From Bacteroidales bacterium (GTDB taxonomy: Bacteria > Bacteroidota > Bacteroidia > Bacteroidales > F082): 46,167 nt of DNA. Below are positions 21,973 through 31,072 of this stretch, piece after piece (the first letter of the stretch is position 1; each line of letters starts with the position of its first letter). A program made the position numbers and the translations under genes. The notes below the pieces were generated by a model. The model worked only from the letters and a program-made list of their open reading frames with translations. It did not search any database and was not told where the DNA came from. The DNA is taken from contig JAFSJF010000065.1 of assembly GCA_017439405.1 (NCBI GenBank), forward strand, positions 1 through 46,167, given 5' to 3'.

Positions 21973-22292
21973 TGGGCTTCAAGGAACAGGTTCGCAAGGA
22001 CGTTAAAGGCGTGTTTATCAATTTCGCGGAGTTCGCGGATTGGCACAACCTAAACGGAAAAGATACCTTGTGCGTAATTTCCCGTGACTTCACGGACGAA
22101 TTGCCGCTTGGTCAAAAGAACCTTGAGGGAGTGTTCCTTAATGACTTGACAATTTACGTTGAAGATTTGGATATGCAGCCGCGCCCGGTCGAGGGCGAAT
22201 TGATGCGCGTCGATGGCTCTTTACATTTGGTGAAATCCGTGTCCGATGAAATGGGTGTTTACGTCATAATTTGCGAGGCGAACGAATCGTGA
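21969..22292 (+). CDS. Head-tail connector/stopper-like protein, 107 aa
   Basis: Size, beta-rich sequence (DTLCVISRDF, LTIYVEDLDM, VYVIICEA) and position between the capsid and gpZ-like genes match the gpFII-like head-tail joining group. It would sit below the portal and stop DNA leakage until the tail attaches. It starts in an ATGATG overlapping the previous stop. Family assigned mainly by gene order. Confidence 0.6.
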   Translation: MMGFKEQVRKDVKGVFINFAEFADWHNLNGKDTLCVISRDFTDELPLGQKNLEGVFLNDLTIYVEDLDMQPRPVEGELMRVDGSLHLVKSVSDEMGVYVIICEANES

Positions 22293-22849
22293 AAATAAGG
22301 CTTGAAAAGAACGAAAGCGATATGCAGAAGGCGACCCGGCTCTTGTCGGGTTGCTCCGAAGCCATACCCTCCGTTTTCTCCAATGCCATGAACCGCGCAG
22401 CGGAGCAGGGCCGCACGGCGGCGATCCGTTGCGTGACGAAGGAATACACGGTAAAGGCCCGCACGGTGCGCGAAACCATGCGCATCAAGAAGGCGACGAA
22501 AGATGACTTAAATACGGAACTTACAAGCCGTGGCGCACGTTTGCCGTTGCGCGACTTCAAGCATTCTCCAAGCAGCGGGGACACCACCGGGGCGAACCGC
22601 AAGCAGATTCGCGTGGCTGTAAAGCGTGGCGGTATGCGACCGCTGGAAAACGCATTTATCTACCGGGGCCGCATCTTTCAAAGGCTCGGTTCTGCACGTT
22701 TGCCCGTTGAGCAGAAGTTCTCGAACGCGGTGCCCGTGATGCTGAATAATGATGTAGTTGTGAACGAAGTAACGGAAACCATGGAAAGCGCAATGAGCCG
22801 CCGCCTTGATTACGAGGTGAAGCGGACACTGCAAAAGGCGGTGAAGTAA
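22289..22849 (+). CDS. Minor tail protein Z-like (gpZ)
   Basis: 186 aa. The order YTVKARTVRETMRIKKAT, SRGARLPLRDFKHSP and the basic GANRKQIRVAVKRGG matches the GPZ family of tail-completion proteins, which prepare the tail end for joining to the head. A GTG start at 22289 with GAGG at 10 bases is preferred; the frame also opens at a TTG 18 bases earlier. It overlaps both neighbours. Confidence 0.75.
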   Translation: MKIRLEKNESDMQKATRLLSGCSEAIPSVFSNAMNRAAEQGRTAAIRCVTKEYTVKARTVRETMRIKKATKDDLNTELTSRGARLPLRDFKHSPSSGDTTGANRKQIRVAVKRGGMRPLENAFIYRGRIFQRLGSARLPVEQKFSNAVPVMLNNDVVVNEVTETMESAMSRRLDYEVKRTLQKAVK

Positions 22850-23304
22850 TGGTTACTAACTTTTTGACAAAGGCTTTGCGCGAACTTTGCGAACAGGCGG
22901 TGAAGGATTTCCGATTGCCAACGAAAGATGGGAAAACGCTACGCGCCCCGCAAATCGTGAACGGGTTCCTGCCGCCAAAAAGAAGCACGGACCTTGACGA
23001 TTTCCCGTTTGTTCTTGTGCGCCCGGAACAATGCACCACTGACCGCGAATCCGAAGAAGTCCGGGTAAACATTATTGTCGGTTGCTATTCCGAAGAATAC
23101 GACGGATTCGAATATGGCGTGAACGTGGTCGAGCGAATCAAGGAAAAGATTTGCACTTTACCTGACGAAACGCTGGCCAAACGCTACCAAATGCGCTACC
23201 CGATTAAGTGGACCATGGTTCCCGAACAACCGTGGCCGCAATGGCAGATTGACATGGAAACGATATGGATTTTTAACAGTCCGCGCAATACGGGCGATTT
23301 TTGA
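22849..23304 (+). CDS. Tail terminator/completion-like protein, 151 aa
   Basis: An alpha/beta protein with segments DDFPFVLVRPEQ and VNIIVGCYSEEYDGFEYGVN, typical of the gpU/tail-terminator fold that caps the growing tube and fixes its length. Position between gpZ-like and sheath genes supports it. Its ATG shares bases with the previous stop (TAATGG). Confidence 0.65.
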   Translation: MVTNFLTKALRELCEQAVKDFRLPTKDGKTLRAPQIVNGFLPPKRSTDLDDFPFVLVRPEQCTTDRESEEVRVNIIVGCYSEEYDGFEYGVNVVERIKEKICTLPDETLAKRYQMRYPIKWTMVPEQPWPQWQIDMETIWIFNSPRNTGDF

Positions 23305-23313
23305 GGTGAAAAA

Positions 23314-23601
23314 ATGGCAAATCCGAAAAAGAAATTTGTTCCGGCACCGAAAAAAAATATACCTTTAATCTACGTGGGTTCTAGTTTCCCGGACTGCTCT
23401 TTGAGTAGGTTTCGCATCTACTCGAACGGCATACCCGAATACGTTCTGAAAAGCGTCAAGAACAAGGCCGCATTAAAGAATTTGTTCGTAACGCCCGACA
23501 AACTTAGTTCCGCAATGCTGAACGTAAAGGCGCAAGGGCACCCGTTGTTTCTTTGCAATCGGCAAATCGAAAATGAACTTCTTTCCAAGGAGGATAGATA
23601 A
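23314..23601 (+). CDS. Hypothetical protein before the sheath gene, 95 aa
   Basis: Not recognised. The N-terminus is basic and Pro-rich (KKKFVPAPKKNIPL); the rest has alternating beta and helix. Many Mu-like phages have a small gene of unknown role (such as Mu gp38) at this place, but no sequence likeness is visible. Its stop is followed directly by the sheath ATG; the AAGGAGG site of the sheath lies inside its end. Confidence 0.6.
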   Translation: MANPKKKFVPAPKKNIPLIYVGSSFPDCSLSRFRIYSNGIPEYVLKSVKNKAALKNLFVTPDKLSSAMLNVKAQGHPLFLCNRQIENELLSKEDR

Positions 23602-25092
23602 ATGCCTTACGTTCATGGCGTACAAACATCCGAAGTTCCTACCTCGCTCTTGCCCCCGGTACAGAGTGACGCGGGAATCCCGTTCGTTGTCGGTATGGCT
23701 CCGGTCAATATGACCGACCCGACCAACGTAAACAAGCCCGTGCTTTGCAGTTCCTATGCCGAAGCCGTCGCCAAATTTGGCTATGCGGCCCCGGTGGATG
23801 ATCCCGTTTCGGGACTGAAAAAGCACGCGTTCACCATTAGCGAATTTATTCAAAGTCAATTCGCTTTGTTCCAATCCGCGCCCGTCGTGATTGTGAACGT
23901 TCTTGACCCGGCCACCCACTACACGGCGGCGACCGCGACAAAGATCAAGTTTGACGCGCAGACCGCAACCGTTACCGTTAAGGAACAGGGCATCATCCTT
24001 TCTTCCGTCAAGTTGGGACCGTCCGGCTCTCAAGACGGCATTGAATCCGGCAAGTTTAGTGCCGCCTTCGATGACGAAGGAAACCTTGTCCTTGCAGCGA
24101 ACAAGGATGAAAACGAAGATTACTACTACACGCTCGACACGGATGTAAATTTTGCGGCAAACAAACTCGACCCGTCCGCCGTTACCGACACGCAGATTAT
24201 CGGCGGTATTTCTGCCGCTGGTGTCCGCACGGGCTTCGAACTTATCGAAGAAGTGTTCCCGCGCTTCCGCGTGGTTCCGGGCACTCTCGTTTGTCCGTGG
24301 CGTTCGCAGTCCGCAAGCGTTGCCGCCGTCATGGCTGCAAAAGCAACCAAGATCAATGAAGTGTTTGCCGCTGGTGCCGCCCTCATTGACGCGCCTACTT
24401 CGGTCGACCAAGCCGTTTATTCGGGCGTTGCCGCTTGGAAAAACACGAACAACGTCATGAACAAGAAGCAGGTCGTTTGCTGGCCCCGCTTGAACAATGA
24501 CGGCGTTATTACCGCCATGAGTACGGAACTTGCTGGCCTTATGCAGCAGGTGGACGGGAACAATGACGGTGTGCCGTATGTTTCCCCGTCGAACAACAAT
24601 TTTGTTTGCACGGGCACCGTACTTGAAAACGGAACCGAAGTTTTCCTTACGCAGGGCGAAGCCGCGAACCTCAACGGCAACGGCGTTGTTACCGCGTTGA
24701 ACTTCATTGGCGGGTGGAAGTGCTGGGGCAACCGCACGGCTATTTACCCGGCGACCACCGACCCGAAGGATTCCTTTATCCCGGTGGAGCGTATGTTCAC
24801 TTGGATTGCGAACACGCTTGTTCAGAACTATTGGTCGCGCGTCGATTTCCCGCTTACCCGCAGGCAGGTTGACACGGTGCTTGATTCCGTGAACATTTGG
24901 CTGAACGGCCTTGCAGCCCGTCAATACATTCTTGGCGGTCGCGTGGAATTTTTGGCAGACGAGAACCCGACCACCGACCTTATGGACGGCATCTTGCGCT
25001 TCCACTTGTACGTAACCCCGCCGGGTCCGAACCGCGAGATTGATTTCATTCTCGAATACGACCCGGAATATCTTTCTACTTTGTTCGCATAA
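23602..25092 (+). CDS. Contractile tail sheath protein
   Basis: 496 aa. Starts MPYVHGVQTSEVPTSLLPP, as sheath proteins of the P2/Mu type do, with an internal YPATTDPKDSFIPVERMF and the conserved C-terminal LRFHLYVTPPGPNREIDFIL region that links neighbours in the sheath. It surrounds the tube and contracts at injection. AAGGAGG precedes the ATG. The gene proves a myovirus morphology. Confidence 0.93.
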   Translation: MPYVHGVQTSEVPTSLLPPVQSDAGIPFVVGMAPVNMTDPTNVNKPVLCSSYAEAVAKFGYAAPVDDPVSGLKKHAFTISEFIQSQFALFQSAPVVIVNVLDPATHYTAATATKIKFDAQTATVTVKEQGIILSSVKLGPSGSQDGIESGKFSAAFDDEGNLVLAANKDENEDYYYTLDTDVNFAANKLDPSAVTDTQIIGGISAAGVRTGFELIEEVFPRFRVVPGTLVCPWRSQSASVAAVMAAKATKINEVFAAGAALIDAPTSVDQAVYSGVAAWKNTNNVMNKKQVVCWPRLNNDGVITAMSTELAGLMQQVDGNNDGVPYVSPSNNNFVCTGTVLENGTEVFLTQGEAANLNGNGVVTALNFIGGWKCWGNRTAIYPATTDPKDSFIPVERMFTWIANTLVQNYWSRVDFPLTRRQVDTVLDSVNIWLNGLAARQYILGGRVEFLADENPTTDLMDGILRFHLYVTPPGPNREIDFILEYDPEYLSTLFA

Positions 25093-25105
25093 GGAGGTAT
25101 GACTT

Positions 25106-25639
25106 ATGGCAACTGGTGAAAACAAGATTCCCGAACGCCTTATCAATTTCCGTGTTTACAACAACGGAAATGACTTGCTCGGCGTTGCAACAGTTGAACT
25201 CCCGGAACTCGAAGCGATGAGCGACACCGTTTCGGGTGCTGGCATTGCGGGCGAAGTTGAAAGCCCCGTGATGGGACATTTCAGTTCGATGACGACCACG
25301 CTCACATGGCGCACTATCGAAAAGTCCCTTGCGACGCTTGCAAAGCCCGGTTCCCATGCGCTTGAAGTGCGCGGATCCCAACAGGTTTACGATGCCGCCA
25401 ACGGCATTTATTCCACGGTGCCGATTCGTTGCTCCATGCGCGTAAGCCCCAAGACCGTTTCCCTCGGTTCGCTCGAACCCGGTAGCACTACCGATTCCGA
25501 ACAGGAATTTGAAGTGACCTACATTAAACTCGAAGTGAACAAGAAGGAAGTCGTGGAGATTGACAAGTACAACTATATCGCCCGTTTTGACGGTGTAGAT
25601 GTGCTGGCGACCGTCCGCGCTGACCTCGGATTGACCTAA
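25106..25639 (+). CDS. Major tail tube protein (P2 FII family)
   Basis: 177 aa, usual length. Segments IPERLINFRVYNNGNDLLGV, ELPELEAMSDTVSGAG and the late GSTTDSEQEFEVTYIKLE match the P2 FII tube family. Hexamer rings stack into the inner tube within the sheath. AAGGAGG lies before the ATG, 13 bp after the sheath stop. A weak hairpin (gagcg/cgctc, around 25660-25680) follows. Confidence 0.92.
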   Translation: MATGENKIPERLINFRVYNNGNDLLGVATVELPELEAMSDTVSGAGIAGEVESPVMGHFSSMTTTLTWRTIEKSLATLAKPGSHALEVRGSQQVYDAANGIYSTVPIRCSMRVSPKTVSLGSLEPGSTTDSEQEFEVTYIKLEVNKKEVVEIDKYNYIARFDGVDVLATVRADLGLT

Positions 25640-25715
25640 AATTTCGTGCAAACAAACGGGAGCGTGAAGCCGCCGCGCTCTTGTTTCTTTGAATTTGCGG
25701 CAAGGAGTTGATTAT

Positions 25716-25994
25716 ATGAAGCATATCTTTTCCAAACCTGTCAAGTTCGAAGATGAACCCGAAATCAAGGAAATCGAAATCGACCTTGAAGGGCTTAACG
25801 GCTATGACATTTCCGAAGTCAAAAAGCAATTTTCGGCGGCGGGTAACTACTCCCCGATTCTTGCGACCGACACGGATTTCTGCATTATGATTGCCGCCCG
25901 CCGTTCCAAAAGGCCGATTGAGTTTTTCAAGGAATTGCCCGGTAAAGACTACCTCGCTATTGCGCAGGGAGTGCAGAATTTTTTGTTAGGTTAG
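25716..25994 (+). CDS. Tail assembly chaperone, short form (gpE-like)
   Basis: 92 aa. Position between tube and tape measure and the pattern DLEGLNGYDISEVKKQF fit the short tail-assembly chaperone. It ends NFLLG at a TAG that comes right after a T TTT TTG slippery run (25979-25985), so part of translation would shift into the next frame. The ATG at 25716 has AAGGAG upstream. Confidence 0.8.
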   Translation: MKHIFSKPVKFEDEPEIKEIEIDLEGLNGYDISEVKKQFSAAGNYSPILATDTDFCIMIAARRSKRPIEFFKELPGKDYLAIAQGVQNFLLG

Positions 25995-26176
25995 GTCTTG
26001 ACGTTAAAGAACCGCTGCACTTGATCCGGGTTGCTTGCTTGAATCTTGCAGCGGCTGATACTTTCACAAGCGTTCTCGATTGGTTCAAGATTCCTATATT
26101 GGACTTGAGCGAATGGGGTGAAGCCGTGAAGGAAGTATCGGAAAAACGCCAAAAGGGTATGAAAAGAAAACGCTAA
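25716..26176 (+). CDS. Tail assembly chaperone, -1 frameshift product (E+E'-like)
   Basis: A -1 shift at TTTTTTG (25979-25985) leads from frame 0 into an open frame from 25985 to the TAA at 26174-26176. It adds 63 residues (RLGLDVKEPLHLIRVACLNL at the start, EKRQKGMKRKR at the end). P2 E/E' uses the same slippery heptamer at the same place before the tape-measure gene. The long form would coat the tape measure protein and bring tube subunits to it. The shifted frame has no start of its own. Confidence 0.82.
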
Positions 26177-26207
26177 AAGGGCGGGCGGTCGCCCGTCCTT
26201 TTTCGGA
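26177..26207 (+). terminator. GC hairpin with T-run before the tape measure gene
   Basis: gggcgggcg pairs with cgcccgtcc (one G-T), followed by ctttttc. Within an operon this would be a partial terminator, or an attenuator lowering tape-measure expression relative to the tube. Confidence 0.55.
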
Positions 26208-26224
26208 CAAAGGAAGTTTTGTTT

Positions 26225-28867
26225 ATGGCAGGAAAAGTTTATGAGATAGGATTCAAGATTGCGGGCGACTTGTCCGGGAACTTTGCCAAATCGTTCAAGA
26301 CCGCGAACGATGCCGTCAAGAATTTTTCCGGCAACATAAACAAGATGAACAAACAAGCCGCCGACGTTGCTTCGATGGTGAAATTGAAGCAGGAGATAGG
26401 CGAGAACGCCCGTGCATATACGCAAGCGAAGCAGAAGGTAGCCGAACTAGGGCGGCAGATTTCGGCCACAAAAAACCCGTCGAAGGAACTTGTCGCGGAG
26501 TTCAACCGCCAACAGGCCGCAATGCAGAAGGCACGTTCCGCTATCGAGCGGCAACGCGCTTCGTTGAAACAACTTGAAAGCCAAAACGGACTTGCTGGCG
26601 CAAGCCTTAAACAGTTGATCGCCCGCGAAAAGGAACTTGCACGTAATGCCGAACGTGTAACAAAAGCGCAGGAAGCGCAAGCACGGGCGGCAAGTGCCAT
26701 TAGCAAGAACAACGCTACGATTTCAAGCACGGCCCCGTATGCAAGCGGTGTGGGCATGGCGATGGGTGCGGGGCTTATGAAATCCGTTTCAATCGGAGCG
26801 GCGTTCGAAAGCGATATGGCGAAGGTCGCCGCCGTTTCACGCGCAAGCGACGAAGAATTAAAAACGCTTACAAAAACGGCGCGTCAACTTGGAGCCGAAA
26901 CGCAATGGAGCGCAAGCGAAGCGGCCCAAGGTATGCAGTATTTGGCGATGGCTGGTTTCAAGACAAACGATATTGTCAAGACCATGCCCGGAATGCTCAA
27001 CCTAGCAAGCGCGGGCGCGATAGACCTTGCTTCGGCTTCTGATATTGCATCAAATATCTTGACGGGTTTCGGCTTGAGCGCAAGCGACATGAACCGCGTT
27101 GGCGATATTCTCACGAATACTTTCACACAAAGTAATACGACCCTTGAAGGGTTGGGCCAAACGATGAAATATGCCGCCCCGGTAGCGAAGGCGATGGGCG
27201 TTTCCATCGAAGAAGCGGCGGCAATGGCTGGTAAATTGGGCGATGCAGGTATTCAGGGCGAAATGGCTGGTACTACTTTGCGCTCCGTAATGCTTCGACT
27301 TTCGGCACCGACGGATCAAGCGGCGGCGGCACTCGATGCGCTTGGCGTAAAGACAACGGATTCGAACGGAAAGATGAAATCTTTCCCTGCAATCTTGAAG
27401 GAATTAAATTCCGCAATGAGCGGCATGAGCGAAAGCGCAAAAGCTAATTTTACCAAGACGATTTTTGAAACCGAAGCCATGAGCGGTGCGCTTGTCCTTA
27501 TGGAACAGGCGGGGAGCGGTGCGCTTGATTCATTTGTCGGTAGTGTGAAAGAAGTCGGTAGTGCCGAAGCGGTAGCGGGAAAACAGATTGACAACCTCAA
27601 AGGCGACGTGACGATTCTCAATTCGGCAATGCAGGAAATGGCGTTGAAGATTTACGATTCCGTTAAACCCGCGTTGCGAGCATTTGCACAAGGAGCGACC
27701 GAAATTGTTACAAAAATCGGTGCTTGGGCCGCTGAAAATCCGGGTCTTGTACAGAAAATCGTTGCCGTGGCCGGGGCTATTGCCGGGTTTACGGCGGCAG
27801 CGTTGCCGATGTTGGCGGCTCTCAAGACGGCTCAATTCCTTTTTGCGCTAATCAAGGCCCCGATCTTGGCGGCACGCGCCGCTATCATGGCGGTTCGCAT
27901 GGGCTGGCTACTCTATAAAGGGGCTGTCGTTGCCGGAACGGTCGTGACGAAGGGCGCACGGGCTGCACAAATTGCGTTCGCGGCGGCTGCAAAGGTCATG
28001 GCGGCGTCTCAATGGGCGTTAAATGCGGCCATGAGCGCAAACCCTATCGGCCTTGTTATCGTTGCAATAGCGGCCCTTATCGCTATTGGGGTGCTACTTT
28101 ATCGAAATTGGGACACCATACGCGAAAAAGTGCTTGCTTTGTGGGGGTCTTTTGCCGAAAAGTTCCCGGCGATTGCCGAAATCGTGCGAAATTATATCGG
28201 GCAAGTTATCAAGATTTGGGAAAAGGTGAAGAAAACATTTTCCAGCATCATAGACTTTGTGAAAAACGTCTTTGCCGGGGAGTGGGGGGCCGCTTGGGAA
28301 AGCATCAAGGATGCCTTCGGAAACGCGTTCGGCGCACTTGTTGGACTTGTGAAGTTGCCGTTCAACACCATTATTTCGATGGTAAACGGCGTAACAGGTT
28401 CGATAAACAAGGCCCTTTCAAAAGTGAAAGTTCCCGATTGGGTCCCAGTGCTTGGCGGCAAGTCCATTGATTTCCGCATCCCGAAAATTCCGCAACTTGC
28501 GGAAGGCGGTATCGCCACGCGCTCGACTATTGCGAATATCGGCGAAGGTGGTGAGCCCGAAGCCGTCCTGCCGTTGTCGAAATTGTTCTTGATGCTTGAT
28601 AACGCAAATAAAGCCGCCGCAGCAAACAAAGTAAACAACAATCCGCTTGAATTAGAAATTTCTTTGTCTAAACTGTCTTCGCCGATTGGAAGTAACATTG
28701 GCGGAGGGAATAGCATTACCGTTTCGTTCTCTCCCACAATTAACGTTTCGGGCGGCAGCGGTGACGTGTATGCCGAAGTAAGGCGTGGGCTTGATGCAGG
28801 GCGCACCGACCTTGAACGCAGTCTCGAAAAACTCATGGCGAACAACCGCCGACTTTCGTTTGCATAA
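26225..28867 (+). CDS. Tape measure protein (TP901 type)
   Basis: 880 aa. An N-terminal coiled coil (to about 160) precedes the conserved TP901 core with AMSGALVLMEQAGSGAL and KQIDNLKGDVTILNSAMQEM. Several hydrophobic helices (about 510-640, including SANPIGLVIVAIAALIAIGV) may enter the host membrane at ejection. A C-terminal AEGGIATRSTIANIGEGGEP loop is usual. Its length sets tail length, here predicted near 130 nm by the rule of 0.15 nm per residue. ATG 26225 is preferred over the TTG six bases earlier. Confidence 0.93.
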   Translation: MAGKVYEIGFKIAGDLSGNFAKSFKTANDAVKNFSGNINKMNKQAADVASMVKLKQEIGENARAYTQAKQKVAELGRQISATKNPSKELVAEFNRQQAAMQKARSAIERQRASLKQLESQNGLAGASLKQLIAREKELARNAERVTKAQEAQARAASAISKNNATISSTAPYASGVGMAMGAGLMKSVSIGAAFESDMAKVAAVSRASDEELKTLTKTARQLGAETQWSASEAAQGMQYLAMAGFKTNDIVKTMPGMLNLASAGAIDLASASDIASNILTGFGLSASDMNRVGDILTNTFTQSNTTLEGLGQTMKYAAPVAKAMGVSIEEAAAMAGKLGDAGIQGEMAGTTLRSVMLRLSAPTDQAAAALDALGVKTTDSNGKMKSFPAILKELNSAMSGMSESAKANFTKTIFETEAMSGALVLMEQAGSGALDSFVGSVKEVGSAEAVAGKQIDNLKGDVTILNSAMQEMALKIYDSVKPALRAFAQGATEIVTKIGAWAAENPGLVQKIVAVAGAIAGFTAAALPMLAALKTAQFLFALIKAPILAARAAIMAVRMGWLLYKGAVVAGTVVTKGARAAQIAFAAAAKVMAASQWALNAAMSANPIGLVIVAIAALIAIGVLLYRNWDTIREKVLALWGSFAEKFPAIAEIVRNYIGQVIKIWEKVKKTFSSIIDFVKNVFAGEWGAAWESIKDAFGNAFGALVGLVKLPFNTIISMVNGVTGSINKALSKVKVPDWVPVLGGKSIDFRIPKIPQLAEGGIATRSTIANIGEGGEPEAVLPLSKLFLMLDNANKAAAANKVNNNPLELEISLSKLSSPIGSNIGGGNSITVSFSPTINVSGGSGDVYAEVRRGLDAGRTDLERSLEKLMANNRRLSFA

Positions 28868-28877
28868 GGGGGCCTAA

Positions 28878-29087
28878 ATGAGAACTATCCGAACCATACA
28901 GGGCGACACATGGGACAAGATTTCCCTTCGTGTTTACGGATCCGAAAACTTTATGGATAAACTTATTGCGGCGAATATGGATCACCGCAAAAAGATTATA
29001 TTTAATTCCGGGGACGTTGTGAACATTCCCGAAATCGACACCGAAGCGGCCCTTGTGAACAAAAGTTTGCCGCCGTGGAAACTTTGA
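28878..29087 (+). CDS. Tail protein X (gpX, LysM-like)
   Basis: 69 aa with the pattern RTIQGDTWDKISLRVYGSEN and VVNIPEI of the P2 gpX family, a LysM-like fold at the baseplate hub, which may touch peptidoglycan. Order tape measure, X, D is as in P2. GGGGG lies before the ATG. Confidence 0.88.
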   Translation: MRTIRTIQGDTWDKISLRVYGSENFMDKLIAANMDHRKKIIFNSGDVVNIPEIDTEAALVNKSLPPWKL

Positions 29088-29106
29088 TAAAAGGACGTGA
29101 AGGAAG

Positions 29107-30243
29107 ATGGCGATTACCGATACACTTACCGACTTACTGAAAAGTAATCAACCTCGCGAAACGGTGCTGGGTCTTTACTTTACAGAAGCCGAAAAAGACG
29201 TTTGGGAAGAAATTTCACCGGACCTTCTTTCCTTTTCGTTCTCGGATTCCGAAACGAACGAAGCCGATAGTTTGTCTATTACCTTGAAAGATGAAACAGG
29301 CAAGTGGGCGAAGCGGTGGAACCCGGACCCCGGAGAACGTGTAAGAGCATACATCAAGCAGAAAGTCAATGGTAAAATTTCCGGGACCTTGAATTGTGGC
29401 AAGTTCTTTGTCGATACGATGAAGGTACAAGGAGCACCGCGCATCTTTGAAATGGGCGCGGTTTCCGTGCCGCTTAACAAGCCCATAAGAAAGCGCATCA
29501 AGTCGAAGGCGTGGGAAAAGACGACGCTCAAGAAGATAGCGTCCGCCATTGCCGACGAAGCGAAAATCAAGTTGCTTTGGGATTCCGAAAGCGACCCGGA
29601 ATATGACCGGGTGGATCAAAAGAAAGAAAGCGACTTGAAGATGATTTCAAGGCTTTGCGACGAAGCGGGTCTCTCGCTGAAAGTGACCGATGACAAACTT
29701 GTAATTTTTGACCAACATTCCTATGAAAACAAGAAGCCCATAAAGACGATTACTTTGGGCGAAAGCCCGGTGCTCAACTATTCCTTTGAAACATGCCAAT
29801 CGGACCTGTACAAATCCGTCACCGTATCTTACAGGAGCCCGAAGAAAAAGAAGAAGGGCAAGGCGGGCGGCTATACGTTCGACCTCAAGACGGGCCGCAA
29901 GGTTACAAAGAAAAAGACGAGAAACCCCGCCGTTTTCACGTACACGGCGACGGACCCGGCGGCGGACGAGAACGGGCAGGAATACTACTTGAAATCCCGT
30001 TGCACGTCCATTGACGAAGCGAAACGCAAGGCGACAGCGATGCTCCGCAAGTTGAACCGCCGTGGCGTTACGGGGGATTTGTCCGTAATCGGTGATGTTG
30101 ACCTTGTGGCGGGTGCGGTCGTTGCCGTAAAGGGCTTCGGAATCTTTGACGGAAATTTCATCATCGGAAACGCAAAACATGACTACGGATCAAACGGCTA
30201 TATAACTTCGATTCAGTTGCGCCGTGTGCAGAAGGGGTATTGA
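29107..30243 (+). CDS. Baseplate hub protein (P2 gpD family, late control D)
   Basis: 378 aa. N-terminal PDLLSFSFSDSETNEADSLS and the GERVRAYIK and FFVDTMKVQGAPRIFEMGAV segments match gpD-like hub proteins related to T4 gp27. The trimer joins tube and spike. Despite the family name, no role in gene control is implied. A basic PKKKKKGKAGG loop at about residue 245 is an addition to the usual fold. Confidence 0.88.
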   Translation: MAITDTLTDLLKSNQPRETVLGLYFTEAEKDVWEEISPDLLSFSFSDSETNEADSLSITLKDETGKWAKRWNPDPGERVRAYIKQKVNGKISGTLNCGKFFVDTMKVQGAPRIFEMGAVSVPLNKPIRKRIKSKAWEKTTLKKIASAIADEAKIKLLWDSESDPEYDRVDQKKESDLKMISRLCDEAGLSLKVTDDKLVIFDQHSYENKKPIKTITLGESPVLNYSFETCQSDLYKSVTVSYRSPKKKKKGKAGGYTFDLKTGRKVTKKKTRNPAVFTYTATDPAADENGQEYYLKSRCTSIDEAKRKATAMLRKLNRRGVTGDLSVIGDVDLVAGAVVAVKGFGIFDGNFIIGNAKHDYGSNGYITSIQLRRVQKGY

Positions 30244-30245
30244 TT

Positions 30246-30827
30246 ATGCGTAATATCTTCGGTGATGATTTCAGACAAAACGAGGACGCGACTAATTGGA
30301 TTCGCATAGGTGAAGTTTCTTCGGTTGACACGAAAAACTGCACTGCCCGCGTCGTTTTCGATGACGAGGACGGCTACATTTCCGATGACTTGCCAATAGT
30401 CCAGCGCAACACGCAGAACACGAAAGACTATTGGTTGCCCGCCGTAGGCGAGGACGTGCTTTGTCTTTTCCTTCCGTGCGGCGAAGAGGACGGCTTTATT
30501 CTCGGCTCCTTTTATGCCGACGAAATCGAGCCGCCTGTAAATAGCGAGACTAAACGTTATACGGAATACCCGGACGGGACCGTTACCGAATACGATTGGG
30601 AATCCCACGAACTGAAAGTGACGGGGGCCAAAAAGATAAAGGTCACGGTTCCCGATATAGAATTTATCGGCAATTTGTCCGTTGATGGCAACATTACGAC
30701 AACGGGCGGCGTTTCGGCGGACGGCGAAGTTACCGCCATGGCGAAAAAGACGAACGTCAAGCTATCTACTCACATGCACCCGACGGCAGTCTTGGGGCCC
30801 CCAAGTTCGCCGACACCCGGAACGTAA
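30246..30827 (+). CDS. Baseplate spike protein (gpV family)
   Basis: 193 aa. An OB-fold N-terminus (WIRIGEVSSVDTKNCTARVV, LPIVQRNTQNTKDYWLPAVG) leads to a short beta-helix and an HMHP tip segment, the His pair that binds iron at the spike apex in P2 gpV. It pierces the outer membrane, which fits a Gram-negative host. ATG at 30246 chosen over TTG at 30240. Confidence 0.9.
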   Translation: MRNIFGDDFRQNEDATNWIRIGEVSSVDTKNCTARVVFDDEDGYISDDLPIVQRNTQNTKDYWLPAVGEDVLCLFLPCGEEDGFILGSFYADEIEPPVNSETKRYTEYPDGTVTEYDWESHELKVTGAKKIKVTVPDIEFIGNLSVDGNITTTGGVSADGEVTAMAKKTNVKLSTHMHPTAVLGPPSSPTPGT

Positions 30828-30839
30828 GGAGGTTTAGAA

Positions 30840-31061
30840 ATGCTGAATAAAGACGCATTAAAAAACGCATTAAAAACGATTATGCAGACGGAAGGCAATG
30901 ATGCCGATTCGGCAGCGAACGCTCTTGCGAACGCTATTGATGCTTACGTGAAATCGGCAAAGGTGACGGTGACGGCTCCGATCGGGGCTATCGCGGTACA
31001 AGGTTCGCCGACGGCCCAAAGCAACGTTGCGCCTATTTCGATTGAAGGTGAACTTTCTTGA
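30840..31061 (+). CDS. Small baseplate-region protein, 73 aa
   Basis: Helical start with ANALANAIDAYVKSAKVTVT, then a Gly/Ala/Pro-rich end (GAIAVQGSPTAQSNVAP). Proteins with this AxAIxAYVKS pattern are common next to gpV/gpW genes in myoviruses, and their role is unknown. AAGGAGG precedes the ATG. Confidence 0.65.
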   Translation: MLNKDALKNALKTIMQTEGNDADSAANALANAIDAYVKSAKVTVTAPIGAIAVQGSPTAQSNVAPISIEGELS

Positions 31062-31072
31062 GGTGGTGACTT

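Noticed and set aside
23473-25146. 557-aa leftward frame opposite the sheath gene
   Set aside because: Antisense shadow of a clear sheath gene; no start signal or domain.
29107-30243. Late transcription regulator from the name late control D
   Set aside because: The family is a baseplate hub protein; the name is historical.
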